A DNA stretch of 64,000 nt from Euryarchaeota archaeon UBA202 (GCA_002502685.1 DAQA01000013.1:1-64000), one strand, 5' to 3'; positions 17,497-27,937 are shown, numbered from the stretch's first letter. Numbers and translations: made by a program. Notes: generated by a model not told the origin, from the letters alone.

Positions 17497-19137
17497 TTAG
17501 ATGGTGATGTAAGGGATAATGTCCTGGGCAATGTTCTTATCATCCAGTGTTTTGATTAGGTCTGACGGGGTGGAGAAGGGCCTGTTGATAATGAGCCGCT
17601 GTGCTCTTTTGCGTCCCACTCCAGGTAGTGCCTGGAGGAGGGATAGGCTTGCGGTGTTAATAGTGAGGGGGTAGGGAACACCTGTTACTGATCGCTGGCC
17701 GGTGGAGGTAATCTTGATATCCATTTTGTGTCCCAAGGGAATTTGGGTGGGTACGGCAATGAGGAGGGGATAGGTTCCCATTTGTCGAAGAAGGGTGAGA
17801 TTTCCTTTATATGACTCAGTATAGGCATCCCTGAGTATTGTTCCAGGGGGAGTGACTTGTTGGAGCATGGGCCGGTCTATTGTTTCTCGTATTTTTTGTT
17901 TATGGTAGTGAAAATATTTTTTGAGACAGTGTCCATGTTTTCTATGTGCAAGGGGTGTCTTTGGAAAAGTGATTACTTGACGAAGATTGATGCGTCTGAT
18001 TAAGAGTTTTTTTTCTAGTACGCTGTAGAGAAATCGATAGTTTTCTTCATATGTTTTTTTGCTTTCTCCAGGGAGCCCGTAGACAAAATTGAGGCCAGGG
18101 AGCAGTTCAGGAAGACCATTTCTCCCCGGATGGGCGCCAACCTTATTGAGTAGCTCAATGGCCCTGAGTGCCTCCTTGGCGTTTACCTTGAGATTATTGG
18201 TAGATATGACCCGGGGATCTGTGCTTTCGATACCCAATGCTGCTACATCACCGGGTGTGTGGTACTGGACAATGATGCGGGCTATTTGTGTACATTCCTG
18301 TGGGTAATGGGCAAGTGTCCCCGGGTTTGCATTATCCATATGCAGGGTCTCCAGATGGGGAGCTGCTGCCCGGATACCCTGATATAATTTTTTTAGTGCC
18401 GGGGGATTTGGCCGGGGAAATTCTTTTTCTCCTATACCCTGTGCCTTGTATGAGAAAAGACAGGGTTGATTTCCCAGGCGGAAATGTTTTATACCCTGCC
18501 TGTACAGTGACTGAACTTCTTGGATGATGGATTGTTCCTCCCGAAAAGCAGGGGGGCCTTTGAGGGGCTCAGTGCAAAAAGAACAGCCACCCATAAAAGA
18601 GCGGAAACACCCGTGATATGTTTCCAGTTCAGCAATGACCCGGGGGTAACTGGGATGCTGGGTTACAATTTGGGCGCCTTGTATCGCAAACTCTTGTATA
18701 TCCTGGGGTGACTCCCGGATGAGATTTTCAAGATGACCCTCATGTAAAAAATAACTCAATGAAAGACTGGCATCCCCAGTTATGATATAGTCAAAGACAT
18801 CGTCTAGTTTGTACTGTTTATGGAATCCATGGAGTGCTGCCGGGCCCGTGAGAATAGCGGGTGTATCGATTGGTTTAAAAAAAGTCTGAAGTTCCCTCGG
18901 TGTGACCGGTTTTCCACCCAGGTATTTCCCGGGAACAGTGGTCCCTGCCACCACCACATAGAGATCACCCCTTGGCAGTCCCTGGTGACGCAGTTGGTCA
19001 ATGGTGTAATACTGTACCTGATGACTCTTGTGGGAAAAAATAGCCCCGGCGATATATCGGATAGGGGGACTGATGAAGGGGGGTACACCCAGACAGGCAG
19101 GCTCATCAATATATCCATCGATAAGTATGATTCTCAT
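17497..19137 (-). CDS. Archaeal radical SAM protein with C-terminal helix-hairpin-helix
   Basis: 546 residues. It has an N-terminal B12-binding-like alpha/beta region (1-165) and a radical SAM domain whose cluster cysteines are C177, C185 and C188. Their C-x7-C-x2-C spacing in ETYHGCFRSFMGGCSFC is the variant typical of this archaeal family (MJ1487-like). A helix-hairpin-helix closes the protein (ALPGVGRKRAQRLI, about 502-535), suggesting nucleic-acid binding. The reaction is not established. Its ATG overlaps the TGA of the upstream flavoprotein gene (ATGA), so the two are co-translated. Confidence 0.8.
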   Translation of the reverse strand: MRIILIDGYIDEPACLGVPPFISPPIRYIAGAIFSHKSHQVQYYTIDQLRHQGLPRGDLYVVVAGTTVPGKYLGGKPVTPRELQTFFKPIDTPAILTGPAALHGFHKQYKLDDVFDYIITGDASLSLSYFLHEGHLENLIRESPQDIQEFAIQGAQIVTQHPSYPRVIAELETYHGCFRSFMGGCSFCTEPLKGPPAFREEQSIIQEVQSLYRQGIKHFRLGNQPCLFSYKAQGIGEKEFPRPNPPALKKLYQGIRAAAPHLETLHMDNANPGTLAHYPQECTQIARIIVQYHTPGDVAALGIESTDPRVISTNNLKVNAKEALRAIELLNKVGAHPGRNGLPELLPGLNFVYGLPGESKKTYEENYRFLYSVLEKKLLIRRINLRQVITFPKTPLAHRKHGHCLKKYFHYHKQKIRETIDRPMLQQVTPPGTILRDAYTESYKGNLTLLRQMGTYPLLIAVPTQIPLGHKMDIKITSTGQRSVTGVPYPLTINTASLSLLQALPGVGRKRAQRLIINRPFSTPSDLIKTLDDKNIAQDIIPYITI

Positions 19138-20420
19138 TGTTTTCTCAAGGCAATTTCACATGCTAGGGTTGAGGGAAGAAAAACAGGGGAAACCACGGGG
19201 GCATAGGCGGTTTCAATGCCACTGAATTGCTGTAATGTCATGTTGCAGCTTATGGCTGTGGCAAAGGCATTAATTCGTTGGGCGGCACCGGGGCCAATAA
19301 TCTGTGCGGCGCACAATTTTCCCTTTCGTGTCGCCATGACCTTGACACGGATCTCTTCTCCAGGAAGATAGAGGGGGCGGCTGGATCCCCGAAATGTGCT
19401 CACTAGTGGATTTTCTAATCCTGTGCTAAGGGGGCCAACGGCAGCGATTTCCAGATCAAAAACCTTGGTGACACGGGTGTTTAAAAGGGGAGGAAGGACG
19501 GCTTTTCCGCCACTGGCATTAATACCCGCAACTTTTCCCTGACGAACCGCAATACTGCCAAGGCCCACCAGGCATGGTGCACCAGTAATGTCACGATATT
19601 GGCTACAGTCCCCAATGGCATACACATTTTTTTTGGATGTTTCACATCTTTCATCTATAATAATGCCTCTGTCTGTCATTGACTCGGGGACAAGATCTAA
19701 TACCGGCGTATTCCCACTTGCCACAAGGGCAAAATCAGCGCTTATGGTTCTTTTGTCACCCGTTTTCCTGTTTTTTATATGAATGTCCATGTCCCCATCA
19801 ATAGATGTGACCTCATGATTAAGGGTGAGAGAGAGAAGTTCTCTTTTCATAAGTGTGTCATGGATTATAGGTGCCATATCGGAATCAAGCATTGTGGGAA
19901 GCAGAGAGGAATAGTATTCAATGAGGGTCACCGTGACACCCCGTTTTATGAGCGCCTCTGCTGCTTCAAGTCCCGTGGGGCCTGCCCCAATGATTGCGAT
20001 ATGTGTACCCCGGGTTGCCATTCGCTGGATATGGTGGGCATCATCTAGGGTGCGCAAAAAAGAGTGTTTTTTTGTATCAATAGGGAAAGGGGCATGAGAG
20101 TGAACGCCTGTGGCAATAATTAATGAATCATATTTTTTTTCCCCATTCGTGGTATAAATGTATTGTTTATCAAAATCAATTTTTGTAACAGGTGTAGTGA
20201 GATGAAGATCGATACGGGCTTTTTGGAACCATTCATGTGAAAACTCAATAAGTTTATCAGGGTCCACTTCGCCAGAGAGCGTATAGGGAAGGCCGCATCG
20301 GGAATATTGGGAGTAGGGACCTTTTTCATAAAGAGTGATTAGTGCCTTGCGGTTGTTTTTTCTGGCAAACTGTGCAGCAGTTCCACCTGCGGCCCCGCAG
20401 CCAATAATGACAATGTCCAT
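19134..20420 (-). CDS. Pyridine nucleotide-disulfide oxidoreductase, CoA-disulfide reductase/NADH oxidase type
   Basis: 428 residues. FAD motif at the N-terminus (IVIIGCGAAGGTAAQFAR), redox-active cysteine near residue 42 in SRCGLPYTLSG, a second dinucleotide fold (IAIIGAGPTGLEAAEAL) and the C-terminal FAD motif VYAIGDCSQYRD. A single active cysteine, rather than CxxxxC, places it with CoA-disulfide, persulfide or NADH oxidase-type enzymes. These act in thiol redox or oxygen and sulfur detoxification. It is coupled by a 4-nt overlap to the radical SAM gene downstream. The physiological substrate cannot be read from sequence. Confidence 0.82.
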   Translation of the reverse strand: MDIVIIGCGAAGGTAAQFARKNNRKALITLYEKGPYSQYSRCGLPYTLSGEVDPDKLIEFSHEWFQKARIDLHLTTPVTKIDFDKQYIYTTNGEKKYDSLIIATGVHSHAPFPIDTKKHSFLRTLDDAHHIQRMATRGTHIAIIGAGPTGLEAAEALIKRGVTVTLIEYYSSLLPTMLDSDMAPIIHDTLMKRELLSLTLNHEVTSIDGDMDIHIKNRKTGDKRTISADFALVASGNTPVLDLVPESMTDRGIIIDERCETSKKNVYAIGDCSQYRDITGAPCLVGLGSIAVRQGKVAGINASGGKAVLPPLLNTRVTKVFDLEIAAVGPLSTGLENPLVSTFRGSSRPLYLPGEEIRVKVMATRKGKLCAAQIIGPGAAQRINAFATAISCNMTLQQFSGIETAYAPVVSPVFLPSTLACEIALRKQ

Positions 20421-20541
20421 GATTTATTATCAAGGATTGCCTTAAAGATTTTAACGGTATTTTTCCCCCTTGGAGAAAGAATAAAATAATAAAAAAAAAC
20501 AGGGAAATGTTATATTGGGGTTATCTTAGGAAAAAGGGGCG

Positions 20542-21705
20542 TTATAGGAGTAGGTTGAATAAAAAACCTAGAATGAATATCTGGGGAACCGTAATAATGG
20601 GTAACATGAGTGCTGCTTTTTTTCCAATGTTATGCCAGATTAGGCCAATTTCGGTATAATCAGTGGCCACACCAGCCATAAGAAAGGTGAAACTATTGCC
20701 AAATGCCCCGGTTTGGTTAAATATTTCAAAGGCCAATGGTGAGCTTCCCTCGGAACAAACCTCTATGATGGTGGCAAAGAGAAGAGTGATTGTTAGCCCA
20801 AGTAGCGTGGGGCCCATATAGTCCATAAAGAGATGCTGGGGGATAAACCCTCTGGCAAATGCAGCCATGATCATGCCAATCAACAGCCACCGTAACACCA
20901 TTTTAGAAAGGGCCCATGATCCCTGAGCGGTGCCCTTGATGGCTCTAGTTAGGTTGTGTGATGTAAACTTAAACCCGTGCCATCTTCTCCGTATATCATC
21001 CAGGATTGAGAAATCGGCCAGCTTGTTTATATCACCACCTTTCTTGCACTGTCTGCATTCAATCCATCCATGGGTTTCCAGATGAAGATAGATAAGACCG
21101 GTTACCAGAACAATAACTATGGCGGACACCACAATGAAAACGGCATTGAGGCCAAAAAAGCCAAAGAGGAGAATGGTGATGGGAAGATTCGCCCAGGGGG
21201 ATGATAAAAGAAAGGCTATAACGCTTGAGGTATTTGCCCCCTTTTTATAAAGTTCCATTGAGATGGCTAAAATCCCATGGGAGCATGCACTCATAAGAAA
21301 CCCCAGAAGAATGGAATACAGAATGGTTCTTTTCCGATGACGGGACAAATACTTTTCAATATATGCCTGGGGGATAAAATAATCAATAAGGCCACCAATC
21401 AGAAAACCAATGAGGATAGCCCACCAAATCAATGCAAGATAATCCATAAATACCTTAAAGAATGGACGGAGCAATGGTACAAAATAGCTGCAGACAAGTA
21501 AAATGATTACCACAAGGCAAGACAGATATAATTTTTCTTTATACCAGGGTTTTTTCGGTGTTGTCTGGCAACTAGGACAAAATCTTTTTTCAGGATTTAT
21601 CCCCTATTGTTCCTCATATTTTCTGACACAATGCTCACTGCAAAAATAATGACCATGGACGGGGATAGTCCCCTTCATTCCACAAATAGGGTCTTTTTTA
21701 TCCAT
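20542..21705 (-). CDS. DUF318/ArsP-like permease with N-terminal metal-binding segment, interrupted by an in-frame TAG
   Basis: From ATG 21705 the frame reads DKKDPICGM and HYFCSEHCVRKYEEQ, a TRASH/YHS-like metal site with Cys 8, 22 and 26. It meets TAG (21604-21606, codon 34) and continues in the same frame as GINPEKRFCPSCQ, then about ten membrane segments. The permease motifs SACSHGILAISMELYKKGA and EVCSEGSSPLAFEIF are those of the DUF318/ArsP family, which exports metalloids or other metal species. Starting after the TAG, the only usable codon is GTG 21513, which lacks a Shine-Dalgarno and drops the CPSC motif. ATG 21705 has GGTGGG upstream. Possible explanations are readthrough, pyrrolysine, a fresh nonsense mutation, or two separate polypeptides. 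Confidence 0.75.
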
Positions 21706-21945
21706 TAAAAACCCACCTTATAACAGAGATGAATAGAAAGGGCGGTATTAATGGCCTTGCATAACAAAAGAATGATATTCCAATACACTAAAAAAAAATT
21801 AATCACTTTACTGAATAGTAATATCCCAAAAAAAAGAAAAAAACGGGAAATAATCACAGGGTACCTATCATTTCTTTTCAAGAACAATATTACAGGGAAA
21901 AAAAGATACATATGTTTTTAAGACTAAAAACCATAACCCTAGCAT
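21706..21945. promoter_or_regulatory. Divergent promoter region between permease and protease genes
   Basis: 240 bp, strongly A/T-rich. On the plus strand GTTTTTAAG (21914-21922) lies about 25-30 nt before ATG 21946, consistent with a TATA-like box and a leaderless protease mRNA. On the minus strand TTATAAGGTGGG lies just before ATG 21705 and provides a Shine-Dalgarno-like GGTGGG. A hydrophobic minus-strand frame fills the space (21705-21911), but its F/L/I-rich composition follows from poly-A runs. Confidence 0.35.
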
Positions 21946-24693
21946 ATGAACCAAAGACAGTATCATCAGGTTTTTTATGGTAAAAGTCTTGTCCTTATTT
22001 CATGTCTATTGCTACTTGTGGCAAGTACTGTATTTCCCCTTGGAAGCCTAGCCAGTGAAACCCCGCTAGAATTACCCCGAGGAGAGACCCGTTCTATACC
22101 GGGTTCTTTTGATCTTCGAAATGTGAACGGTACCAATTATGTCACCTCCGTGAAAAACCAGGAAGGAGGAACCTGTTGGACCCATGGTGCCGTGGCGGCC
22201 CTGGAGGGCAACCTACTGATGACCGGCAACTGGGAATCAGCGAGGGAAACAGGGGAGCCGAATCTTGCAGAGTATCATCTTGATTGGTGGAATGGCTTTA
22301 ATACCCATTGTAATGATGATGATCCCGGGGGTGGCGGGCTCACCGTTCATCAAGGAGGTGACTATCGAGTCACCTCGGCCTATCTCTCACGTTGCGAAGG
22401 AGCGGTTCGGGATATTGATGGCCAATCATATAGCACACCTCCTGAGAGGTATAATGACAGTTATCACTATTATTACCCCCGGGATATTGAATGGTACACC
22501 GCGGGGGGCAACCTGGAAAATATCACTATTATCAAAAGCCATATCATGACCGAGGGAGTAATGGGGACATGCATGTGTTATGATGACAATTTCATAAATG
22601 GTAACTATGTCCACTATCAGCCACCCACAAGTACCCTTGATCCCAACCATGCCGTTGCCATTATTGGATGGGATGATAATAAAACAACGACACAGGCGCC
22701 ACAACCCGGGGCATGGCTGTGCAAGAATAGCTGGGGAAGTTCCTGGGGTTTGGATGGATTTTTTTGGATATCCTATTATGATAAACACTGTTGCCAGCAT
22801 CCAGAAATGGGGGCCATATCCTTCCAGGATGTAGAATTCATGCGGTATGAAAACATCTATTATCACGATTACCACGGGTGGCGTGCAAGCATTACGGGCA
22901 TCACTGAGGCATTTAATGCATATACTGCAACAGAGGAAGGATTACTCCATGAAGTAAGTTTTTATACAACAGGGGATAATGTCACCTATACCGTAAAGGT
23001 GTATGATAGTTTTCAGAATGACTCTCTACAAAATGAGCTTGCCAGCACCACCGGGATTATAACATATACAGGGTTTCACACCGTTACCCTGAATACTTCA
23101 GTATTCCTCACAGTGGGAAATGATTTCTATATCTATCTAAATCTCTCCAATAGTAAACACCCCATTGATATCACCTCTGAAGTACCCGTTCTATTGGGAT
23201 TCAATTCTACACGTGTCACGGTGGTATCTGCTTCGAATCCCGGTGAAAGCTATTACTATAACGGCGTAAACTGGCAAGATCTGTATAATTGGAATAATAC
23301 CGCCAATTTTTGTATCAAGGGACTAATCTCCCCCGCGTTTCATATCAGCTATCCCAATGGCCTTCCCGGCATCATAGAGCCAGGAAACTCGCCTACCTTA
23401 ACAATCAAGATAGAGGAAATGGGTGATACCTATGTCCCCGGGACAGGCTATATTCATTATCGGTATGACCAGGGAACTTATGAGACTCTTCCCTTGACCC
23501 AAAATGAAAGCAACATTTATGAGGTTACCTTGCCCCCTGTTACCTGTGGCAACATCCATGAGTATTATTTCAGCCTGGATGGATCAGTTACGGGTACCCT
23601 TTATGACCCCCCTAGTGCACCTAGTGAGACATATAGTTTTTGTGTGGGAACACTGACACCATTATTCAGTGATAACTTTGAGACAGATACAGGCTGGACA
23701 GTGGAAAATGACCTTTCTCTTACCGCGGGCGCCTGGGAGAGAGGAATACCCGTGGGGGGCGGTAATCGAGGTGACCCACCCGATGATTATGATGGGTCAG
23801 GGAAATGTTATCTTACAGAGAATGCTTATGGTGATTCGGATGTTGATGGGGGTACTACATGGCTAATATCACCCTCCCTGGATGTGGCCTTTGCCCCGGA
23901 TGTAAAAATTAGTTATGCCATTTGGTACACCAATGATTATGGGAGTGCTCCCTATTCGGATGTTTTCCATGTCCATGTATCAAATGATGGAGGTGCTACC
24001 TGGGTGCTGGTGCAAACAATTGGCCCGAAGTCAGCTCCAGGGTGGACGGTATATAGTTTTTGGGTGAATGAGTATATTTCTCCCACAAGCCAGGTAAAAG
24101 TTCGCTTTGAGGCATCAGACCTAGAGAATGGATCTGTTGTTGAGGCTGGCGTGGATGCATTTCATGTATATCTTTTTAATTGCACCAATGTCTTTGAGTA
24201 TGTCCCTATAACCTTATATCAAGGATGGAATTTAATCACGTGCCCCTTGGAACAGGAGTACACGGCGGAAACACTGGGTAACGCAATCACTGATTGTACC
24301 GTGGTTATCATGTTTAATGGGAGTAGCCAGACATTCTTGACCCATGTGGTGGGTACACCCCATGATGATTTCCCTCTCCTGGATGGCGTGGGCTATTTTA
24401 TCTATGTAAATAATACAACCATTTTTACCCATGTTGGATTCTCCATCCCCAGTATCACGGTCCCTATCTTTAAGGAGTGGAACCTGGTTGGATGGAGTGA
24501 CTATACAAATACCACGGCGGTAGCACTTGGTAATGCTATCATCGATACCACGGTTGTGAGCATGTTTGATGCCGAAAGTAAAACATTTATAACCCATGTG
24601 GTAGGTACACCCCATGATAACTTTATCATCACTCGGGGCATGGGACTTTTTATCTATGCAACTGAGAGTAGCATCTGGCATGGAGAGGGTTAA
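21946..24693 (+). CDS. Secreted papain-like (C1A) cysteine peptidase with lectin-like, jelly-roll and duplicated C-terminal domains
   Basis: 915 residues with an N-terminal signal sequence (about 12-37). The peptidase domain (about 55-300) holds the full C1A set: oxyanion Q71, nucleophile C77 (KNQEGGTCW), H235 (DPNHAVAI) and N261 (KNSWGSSWG). A lectin-like beta domain follows (about 305-440), as in other prokaryotic C1A enzymes. Next are a beta-rich linker and a jelly-roll/MAM-like domain (about 568-746, starting [11 protein letters not shown]). Two related repeats close the protein (about 751-836 and 838-915). Both carry GWNL or EWNL, an LGNAI motif and THVVGTPHD; their function is unknown. 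It probably digests proteins outside the cell. No membrane anchor is seen, so the repeats may attach it to the surface. Confidence 0.88.
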   Translation: MNQRQYHQVFYGKSLVLISCLLLLVASTVFPLGSLASETPLELPRGETRSIPGSFDLRNVNGTNYVTSVKNQEGGTCWTHGAVAALEGNLLMTGNWESARETGEPNLAEYHLDWWNGFNTHCNDDDPGGGGLTVHQGGDYRVTSAYLSRCEGAVRDIDGQSYSTPPERYNDSYHYYYPRDIEWYTAGGNLENITIIKSHIMTEGVMGTCMCYDDNFINGNYVHYQPPTSTLDPNHAVAIIGWDDNKTTTQAPQPGAWLCKNSWGSSWGLDGFFWISYYDKHCCQHPEMGAISFQDVEFMRYENIYYHDYHGWRASITGITEAFNAYTATEEGLLHEVSFYTTGDNVTYTVKVYDSFQNDSLQNELASTTGIITYTGFHTVTLNTSVFLTVGNDFYIYLNLSNSKHPIDITSEVPVLLGFNSTRVTVVSASNPGESYYYNGVNWQDLYNWNNTANFCIKGLISPAFHISYPNGLPGIIEPGNSPTLTIKIEEMGDTYVPGTGYIHYRYDQGTYETLPLTQNESNIYEVTLPPVTCGNIHEYYFSLDGSVTGTLYDPPSAPSETYSFCVGTLTPLFSDNFETDTGWTVENDLSLTAGAWERGIPVGGGNRGDPPDDYDGSGKCYLTENAYGDSDVDGGTTWLISPSLDVAFAPDVKISYAIWYTNDYGSAPYSDVFHVHVSNDGGATWVLVQTIGPKSAPGWTVYSFWVNEYISPTSQVKVRFEASDLENGSVVEAGVDAFHVYLFNCTNVFEYVPITLYQGWNLITCPLEQEYTAETLGNAITDCTVVIMFNGSSQTFLTHVVGTPHDDFPLLDGVGYFIYVNNTTIFTHVGFSIPSITVPIFKEWNLVGWSDYTNTTAVALGNAIIDTTVVSMFDAESKTFITHVVGTPHDNFIITRGMGLFIYATESSIWHGEG

Positions 24694-24845
24694 AAAAGAA
24701 TAGGAATGATAGAGGGTAATAAAAAATCCATCCTTTTTATGCCCGGGTATGACTTGTGCCTTCCTCTCTAGGGGTTGCCCGGGGGATGAATGGCTTGGAT
24801 GATCGGGGGGACAAAATTTTAAATGGGAACAACCAATAAGTTTTT

Positions 24846-25697
24846 ATGGTACGAAAAGCAGTGGTGGCTGGAACATTTTATCCTAGAACACCTGAGGCGT
24901 TAAAAGAACAGATTCAGCACTGTTTCATGCACCCCCTTGGGCCCCGAAAGATTCCAAAAGTGGGTACCCGGAGAACAATAAAGGGGGTAATTGTTCCTCA
25001 CGCTGGCTATATATACTCGGGACATGTCGCTGCACATTGCTATGCTGCAATCGCAGAGAATGGATTTCCTGAAACATTTATTATCCTGGGACCTAACCAC
25101 ACGGGACAGGGTTCAGGAGTCGCTTTGGTAACCCAGGGTTCCTGGGAAACACCCCTGGGGGAAATACCCATTGATAAAGAAACTGCTCCCCAGCTTGTGA
25201 AGGGAATAATTGATAAAGATGAAAAAGCTCATCAATTTGAGCATTCCATTGAGGTACAGTTACCCTTCCTCCAATATTTCAAGGATTTCACGTTTATTCC
25301 TATTTCCATGGCCCTGCAGGACTTACAGACGGCACAGGAGATAGGTGACATACTGGGCTCAATCACCAAGGATGCCATTGTGATCGCCTCCACTGATTTC
25401 TCCCACGTAGGTTCTCATTATATGCAGATGCCACCCCGGGGTATACGGGTTGATGAATGGGCTGCTGAACAAGACCACTTTGCCATAGAAAAGATACTTA
25501 CCCTAAATGAAAGAGACTTTATGAAAACAGTTATGGAAAAGAATATTTCCATGTGTGGCTATGGATGTGTCACAGCACTATTGATCGCTGTGAAAAAATG
25601 GGGTGCCACAAAGGCTCGTCTTTTAAAATATGCCACCTCCTATGATGTCACACCGGGTGAATCATGTGTGGGATATGGCGCTCTGGTAATTGAGTAG
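24846..25697 (+). CDS. MEMO family protein (AmmeMemoRadiSam system protein B-like)
   Basis: 283 residues covering the whole MEMO domain. Conserved segments are VPHAGYIYSGHVAAH, GPNHTGQG, FEHSIEVQLPFLQ, ASTDFSHVG and the C-terminal CGYGCVTALL. The fold resembles class III nonheme iron dioxygenases; the biochemical role in archaea is unresolved. The start ATG follows TATA-like ATTTTAAAT (about 24815-24823) by about 25-30 nt, suggesting a leaderless message. Its TAG stop directly abuts the convergent prefoldin stop. The usual AMMECR1 and radical SAM partners are not next to it. Confidence 0.88.
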   Translation: MVRKAVVAGTFYPRTPEALKEQIQHCFMHPLGPRKIPKVGTRRTIKGVIVPHAGYIYSGHVAAHCYAAIAENGFPETFIILGPNHTGQGSGVALVTQGSWETPLGEIPIDKETAPQLVKGIIDKDEKAHQFEHSIEVQLPFLQYFKDFTFIPISMALQDLQTAQEIGDILGSITKDAIVIASTDFSHVGSHYMQMPPRGIRVDEWAAEQDHFAIEKILTLNERDFMKTVMEKNISMCGYGCVTALLIAVKKWGATKARLLKYATSYDVTPGESCVGYGALVIE

Positions 25698-26066
25698 TTA
25701 TTTTGCCTTGGAGAGAGATAAAGCATTTTGTATTTTGCTTTGTAGTTCCTGGGATTTTTCCTTGAATCGTCCTTCTTGTTGCTCCAGTGTTTTTTTCCGT
25801 ATCTCAAGGGTTTCTTTGTTCTCTATAAGCTCTTTTTCAATTGATTGTTTATTGGGTGTCTGGATAAGGAGTGCACCAATGCTTTTATAGATCGGTGTTT
25901 TCTCTGTGGTTTTCTTTAATTCTTCAAGTGCTCGTTCGGTATCATTTAACCGGAAATCAATTTGTGTTTTTTGTTGGGTGACAAGTTGTAATTGTTGCTG
26001 TATTTGTTGTAATTTCCCCAATTGATTCTGTATCTGAGGTGGAAGATGTTTCGGATCTATGGCCAT
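25698..26066 (-). CDS. pfdB: Prefoldin subunit beta
   Basis: 122 residues with N- and C-terminal coiled coils around a beta-hairpin (PIYKSIGALLIQTPNK). This matches the beta subunit of archaeal prefoldin, the hexameric chaperone that hands unfolded proteins to the thermosome. It starts 40 nt after asnS on the same strand and probably shares its transcript. The stop codon abuts the MEMO gene stop with no spacer. Confidence 0.93.
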   Translation of the reverse strand: MAIDPKHLPPQIQNQLGKLQQIQQQLQLVTQQKTQIDFRLNDTERALEELKKTTEKTPIYKSIGALLIQTPNKQSIEKELIENKETLEIRKKTLEQQEGRFKEKSQELQSKIQNALSLSKAK

Positions 26067-26106
26067 TAAATAGACCTAATAGCCATCTCTCTCTTAAAGA
26101 TTGTGA

Positions 26107-27402
26107 TTAGGGATATACTCTTCTGACCAAGCGGGGGAAAGGCGTCATGTCTCGGATATGTTCCTGTTGGGTAATCCAGCATAACAATCGTTCAATACCC
26201 ATGCCAAAACCAGAGTGAGGAATGGATCCAAAACGTCGAAGATCAAAAAACCATTCATAATTCTCCAGCTTCGCACCTTGTTTTTTAAGTCGCATTTTCA
26301 TGGATGAGATGTCCTCGGATCGTTGGCTGCCCCCAATAATTTCACCATATCCTTGGGGGGCTAACATATCGGAACATTCAACTGTTTTCCCATCTGGGGA
26401 TAATTTCATATAAAATGCTTTAATTTCCTGGGGGAAATGAGTAATAAACAAGGGCTTTTCCTCCCCGACTGTAAGAACTTTTTCTTGGGATACACCAAAA
26501 TCATCACCCCAGGTGAAATCAAATCCTTTTTTTTGTAAACGGGTAACGGCTTCTTTGTACGTAATTTTTGGAAAGGGCGGGGTTATCTTTTGAAGGTCCA
26601 AGGGATTACATCCGAGAGCTTCAAGATTGGATGTGCATGCCGTGCTGATGTTTTGGCATACGTAACTGATAAGTTCTTCTTGCAAGGCCATGTTTTGATT
26701 GTTATCAAGCCAGGCCTCTTCTGCTTCAAGATGCCAGTATTCTATGAGATGACGTCGCGTCCGGGATTTTTCAGCTCGAAAAGAGGGAGTAAGACACCAA
26801 ACTCTTTCTAAGGAAAAAATCAATGCTTCAAGATACATCTGAGCGGTTTGGGATAAAAAGGCCTTTTGATCAAAATATTTGAAGGTAAAGGCTGTTGCTC
26901 CCCCCTCTGCAGCATTAGTGGTAATAACAGAGGGAGTTGTCTCAAAAAAATCATGTGTAGCAAACCAGTCCCGTATTATGCGGAGGAGAGATGCTTTAAT
27001 CTTCATTATGTGAGTGAGTTGCTGGGAGCGAACCCAGAGATGCCTATGGTCAAGCAAGATTTCGGTGCTGTGTTGTTCTGTTATGGGAAAGATATCAGCA
27101 GAATTAATAACCGTAAAACTCTCCGGATGGATTTCCCATCCACCCGGGGCTCTTTTATCCTTAATAACCTGTCCTTCTAGAGACACAGAGGATTCAATTA
27201 ATGCCTTCTTTGCCGCCTCGAATTCATCATCCGGTATTCCCCCTTTTTCAATTGTGACCTGGATTATACCCGTGGCATCCCGTACTTGAAGAAAAATGAG
27301 TTTTCCACTACTTCGGGTACGATGAATCCATCCCCGTATCCGTACCTTTTCCCCTGTTTTCCCTGAAAGGATATTATCTATCCTGTCCCATATCTGTGCC
27401 AT
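26107..27402 (-). CDS. asnS: Asparaginyl-tRNA synthetase
   Basis: 431 residues. N-terminal OB-fold anticodon-binding domain (about 15-105, VRIRGWIHRTRSSGKLIFLQVRD), then a class II core with motif 2 (FRAEKSRTRRHL) and motif 3 (GFGMGIERLL). HFPQEIKAFYMK separates AsnRS from AspRS, so direct charging of tRNA-Asn is expected. The prefoldin beta gene follows on the same strand. Confidence 0.93.
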   Translation of the reverse strand: MAQIWDRIDNILSGKTGEKVRIRGWIHRTRSSGKLIFLQVRDATGIIQVTIEKGGIPDDEFEAAKKALIESSVSLEGQVIKDKRAPGGWEIHPESFTVINSADIFPITEQHSTEILLDHRHLWVRSQQLTHIMKIKASLLRIIRDWFATHDFFETTPSVITTNAAEGGATAFTFKYFDQKAFLSQTAQMYLEALIFSLERVWCLTPSFRAEKSRTRRHLIEYWHLEAEEAWLDNNQNMALQEELISYVCQNISTACTSNLEALGCNPLDLQKITPPFPKITYKEAVTRLQKKGFDFTWGDDFGVSQEKVLTVGEEKPLFITHFPQEIKAFYMKLSPDGKTVECSDMLAPQGYGEIIGGSQRSEDISSMKMRLKKQGAKLENYEWFFDLRRFGSIPHSGFGMGIERLLCWITQQEHIRDMTPFPRLVRRVYP

Positions 27403-27565
27403 TTTACTACAAATAAGGTATCCTCATAAAATCTTTTGTGTTCGCAAACCAAGATATATTAGCCTAGGGATAGGTTATATAGAAACAAATGGGGGTGCTG
27501 TAGCATAATGAAACAGCAGAGGAGTTGGCCACCTTAGTATTTTTTTTCTTCTAAAATTTTACAGA

Positions 27566-27937
27566 CTAAATGGTATATTTCAGCTCGTCCGTATCCTTCA
27601 TTGGAATAGCGTTGCCGTACTTTTTTACCACTTCTTTGACCAGGGGATCACCCATTTCTTGTATAATTTCCCGTATGATTTCTTCTAATCCTGTTTGCCG
27701 TACCGAACTGGAAACATAAACATGGATCTCTTTTAGGGCAGCAATAATTTCTATGATGGAAAGAAATAAAACAAAACCTGAGGCTAGAATAATGAGTTCA
27801 TCATGATGGATAATGGAATAATAAAATATTTCAGCATCGGCAAGTAAGACAATAAAGGGAATGATTAAAACTATTTTTTCCCAACGTGTAGCACTCCCTA
27901 GTTCTTCAAGGAATTTCCTGCAATACCTATGCCTCAT
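27566..27937 (-). CDS. Small membrane protein, unknown function, in OPT operon
   Basis: 123 residues with two predicted membrane helices (about 20-40 and 46-68: IVLIIPFIVLLADAEIFYY and LIILASGFVLFLSIIEIIAAL). A cytoplasmic helical tail with several charged residues ends in DTDELKYTI. I do not recognise a family. It begins 3 nt after the PqqD-like gene, so it is the third gene of an OPT-PqqD-membrane protein operon and may act with the transporter. Confidence 0.6.
   Translation of the reverse strand: MRHRYCRKFLEELGSATRWEKIVLIIPFIVLLADAEIFYYSIIHHDELIILASGFVLFLSIIEIIAALKEIHVYVSSSVRQTGLEEIIREIIQEMGDPLVKEVVKKYGNAIPMKDTDELKYTI

Noticed and set aside
20542..21705. Genome-wide reassignment of TAG to pyrrolysine
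   Set aside because: Several genes in the window (rpoL, MEMO protein, M14 peptidase) end properly at TAG, so a full reassignment is not supported; only local decoding remains possible.
21705..21911. Hydrophobic minus-strand frame just upstream of the permease, with a TAATG overlap
   Set aside because: Composition follows from poly-A runs, and the region is needed as a divergent promoter; no conserved pattern seen.
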